NCBI GenBank assembly: GCA_902485915.1
Contig: CABTMH010000155.1
Span: 1 to 6,681 of the forward strand
Length of the DNA stretch: 6,681 nucleotides
Direction: 5' to 3'
Source of the DNA: an uncultured Oribacterium sp.
GTDB lineage: Bacteria; Bacillota; Clostridia; Lachnospirales; Lachnospiraceae
Positions 5,843 through 6,681 of the stretch are shown in pieces (the first letter of the stretch is position 1; every line of letters starts with the position of its first letter). A program made the position numbers and the translations under genes. Below the pieces are notes generated by a model that ran no database searches, was not told where the DNA came from, and saw nothing but the letters and a program-made list of their open reading frames with translations.

Positions 5843-5907
5843 CTGCGCCATCCGCAGGTTACATTTGACCAGTGCTGGTAGTTTGGCAATCAAAACAGCA
5901 CTCGTCA
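5843..5907 (-). promoter_or_regulatory. structured 5' leader of the permease gene
   Basis: On the - strand TGAC-G-AGTGCTG (5907-5896) pairs with CAGCACT-G-GTCA (5877-5866), 11 pairs with one G-G mismatch. An inner TTTG/CAAA stem is capped by a 5-base loop (5890-5886). A second hairpin, CTGCG/CGCAG (5857-5843), follows. The leader would be about 120 nt. I cannot match it to the purine, PRPP or other riboswitch classes by eye. A regulatory role is inference. Confidence 0.4.
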
Positions 5908-5931
5908 CCCCCTTAAAAAAGAACAGAATCT

Positions 5932-5962
5932 AGTTTAACACAGTACGACAGAAAAATGTCAG
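5932..5962 (-). promoter_or_regulatory. probable promoter of the purine permease
   Basis: CTGACA (5962-5957) matches the -35 consensus at 5 of 6 positions. TAAACT (5937-5932) is a moderate -10 with an upstream TG (extended -10). The spacer is 19 bases, longer than optimal. A start near 5925 would give a leader of about 120 nt. Confidence 0.4.
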
Positions 5963-5967
5963 AAATC

Positions 5968-5981
5968 TGAAAGCGTTTTCG
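5968..5981. promoter_or_regulatory. cre-like site (CcpA carbon catabolite control)
   Basis: On the - strand the 14-mer CGAAAACGCTTTCA differs from the typical Bacillota cre TGAAAACGCTTTCA only at the first base. It ends 5 bases upstream of the permease -35 element, a position that suits activation as well as repression. Three spaced TTTTCG copies follow on the + strand (5976-5999). Confidence 0.45.
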
Positions 5982-6135
5982 AGTTTTCGCTGATTTTCGT
6001 CGATATAACCCGATTTTATGTTTTACATCACGGAAATATATGAACTATTTATAGTCACATGCAGGGAGACGGATCCGTACACGAGTGAACAGCAACCCGA
6101 ACTGTTAAATATCTGTGAAATCAACCAGCGGTTTA

Positions 6136-6164
6136 TTTACAAAGCAGATACAATTCGGTAGAAT
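6136..6164 (+). promoter_or_regulatory. sigma-A-type promoter of ssrA
   Basis: TTTACA (6136-6141) and TAGAAT (6159-6164) each match 5 of 6 consensus positions, with a 17-base spacer. A start near 6171 gives a precursor about 53 nt longer than mature tmRNA. That 5' extension can fold into a hairpin (AGCGAGGA 6174-6181 with TCTTCGCT 6192-6199) and would be removed by RNase P. No gene is seen between 5982 and 6135. Confidence 0.75.
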
Positions 6165-6223
6165 GTGTTTGAAAGCGAGGAGTTACCGTTTTCTTCGCTC
6201 GACGCACTTTGATAAGTGAATAT

Positions 6224-6569
6224 GGGCTAGTACCGGTTTCGACGGGGATGATGCAGCTTTAGAAGCTATCCGAAAGACAGTCGCGTTAAACTTCAAACCT
6301 AAATATAAACGCTAACAATAACGAATTAGCATACGCAGCCTAAGTGCTGTGTGGTCAGCCTCGATGCACTCACACATCGAGAATCTGACCTCATCTATGT
6401 GAGAAACGACGTTAAGAGTTTCTCCTCTTAACGGGCGTATCCAGAGAATACCGGCCACCAAAGGACGTGCACATCCTTTGATGGTGGGGAATCTTTAAAG
6501 TGTACTACGATAGTAGAAGGAGAGGGAATTCATTTTCGGACACGGGTTCGACTCCCGTCTGGTCCACCA
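6224..6569 (+). ncRNA. ssrA: transfer-messenger RNA (tmRNA)
   Basis: tmRNA rescues stalled ribosomes together with SmpB and tags the unfinished protein for proteolysis. The 5' end GGGCTAG (6224-6230) pairs with CTGGTCC (6559-6565) as the 7-bp acceptor stem, followed by an encoded ACCA tail. The conserved tRNA-like 5' segment GGTTTCGACGGGG starts at 6235, and the T arm is CGGGTTCGACTCCCG (6543-6557). The tag reading frame starts at GCT 6311 and reads ANNNELAYAA, ending at TAA 6341-6343. Paired segments after the tag fit the pseudoknot region. The 346-nt one-piece form is normal for Bacillota. The resume codon is inferred by analogy with other tmRNAs. Confidence 0.97.
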
Positions 6570-6576
6570 AATAGTG

Positions 6577-6626
6577 CAAATCCGAACTCATTCTTTTTCG
6601 TGAAGCACTGTGTCGGATTTGTTTTC
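6577..6626 (+). terminator. first terminator downstream of ssrA
   Basis: CAAATCCGA (6577-6585) and TCGGATTTG (6613-6621) form a perfect 9-bp stem, followed by TTTTC. The 27-base loop is long, which may lower efficiency. It begins 7 bases after the CCA end of tmRNA. Confidence 0.75.
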
Positions 6627-6631
6627 ATAGT

Positions 6632-6664
6632 AGAGGACGTAGGTTAAACTGCGTCCTCTTTTTT
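6632..6664 (+). terminator. second, stronger terminator downstream of ssrA
   Basis: AGAGGACGTAG (6632-6642) and CTGCGTCCTCT (6649-6659) form an 11-bp stem with one G-U pair and a 6-base loop, followed by a run of six T (6659-6664). Together with the hairpin at 6577 it makes a tandem terminator that isolates ssrA from whatever follows the window. Confidence 0.88.
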
Positions 6665-6681
6665 GGGTATCTCGTAAGTAA

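Noticed and set aside
5803..5889. N-terminal extension of the permease from TTG 5889
   Set aside because: It would translate the leader hairpins, lacks a well-spaced Shine-Dalgarno sequence, and gives a non-family N-terminus. ATG 5802 has AAGGAGG at 9 bases.
6165..6223. 18-codon ORF from ATG in the ssrA 5' extension
   Set aside because: The ATG (6163-6165) lies upstream of the predicted transcription start and has no ribosome binding site. The region is better explained as the pre-tmRNA leader hairpin.

Overview
The window looks like chromosomal DNA of a low- to mid-GC Gram-positive anaerobe, most likely class Clostridia (Lachnospiraceae-like). That placement is an inference from the tmRNA form, the strong AAAGGAGG ribosome binding sites, the protein variants and a CcpA-type cre-like site. 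No database search was possible.

Layout. (a) Positions 1-447, + strand: the tail of a HicA-like toxin and a complete HicB antitoxin, overlapping by 20 bases. (b) 448-792: a probably bidirectional terminator, a short frameshifted coding remnant on the - strand, and the guaA terminator. (c) 793-2334, - strand: guaA, GMP synthase, with its own promoter. (d) 2438-2487: a 25-bp tandem duplication that includes the last codons of mgtE. (e) 2474-3868, - strand: mgtE, a magnesium channel/transporter. (f) 3869-4260: an unusually long mgtE leader of about 357 nt from a predicted start site. It holds a good promoter, a 35-codon small ORF with a strong ribosome binding site, a three-way-junction hairpin ending in a U-run, and a possible Shine-Dalgarno-masking hairpin. 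(g) 4292-4397: a MITE-like imperfect inverted repeat beside the permease terminator. (h) 4438-5802, - strand: an NCS2/AzgA-type purine permease, with a structured leader, a promoter and a cre-like site upstream. (i) 6136-6664, + strand: ssrA (tmRNA) with promoter and two tandem terminators.

How the parts work together. The permease (purine base uptake) and GuaA (XMP to GMP) both serve guanine nucleotide supply. MgtE, between them, supplies the cation that ATP-dependent enzymes such as GuaA need. Each of the three has its own promoter or leader, so they are neighbours on one strand rather than a tight operon. ssrA, transcribed divergently, rescues stalled ribosomes. HicAB is a separate accessory toxin-antitoxin module.

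The most interesting region is the mgtE leader. It does not match the M-box Mg2+ riboswitch by eye, but it has the layout of a translation-coupled attenuator: promoter, small ORF, terminator-like hairpin, masked ribosome binding site, Mg2+ transporter. This is inference from sequence only.
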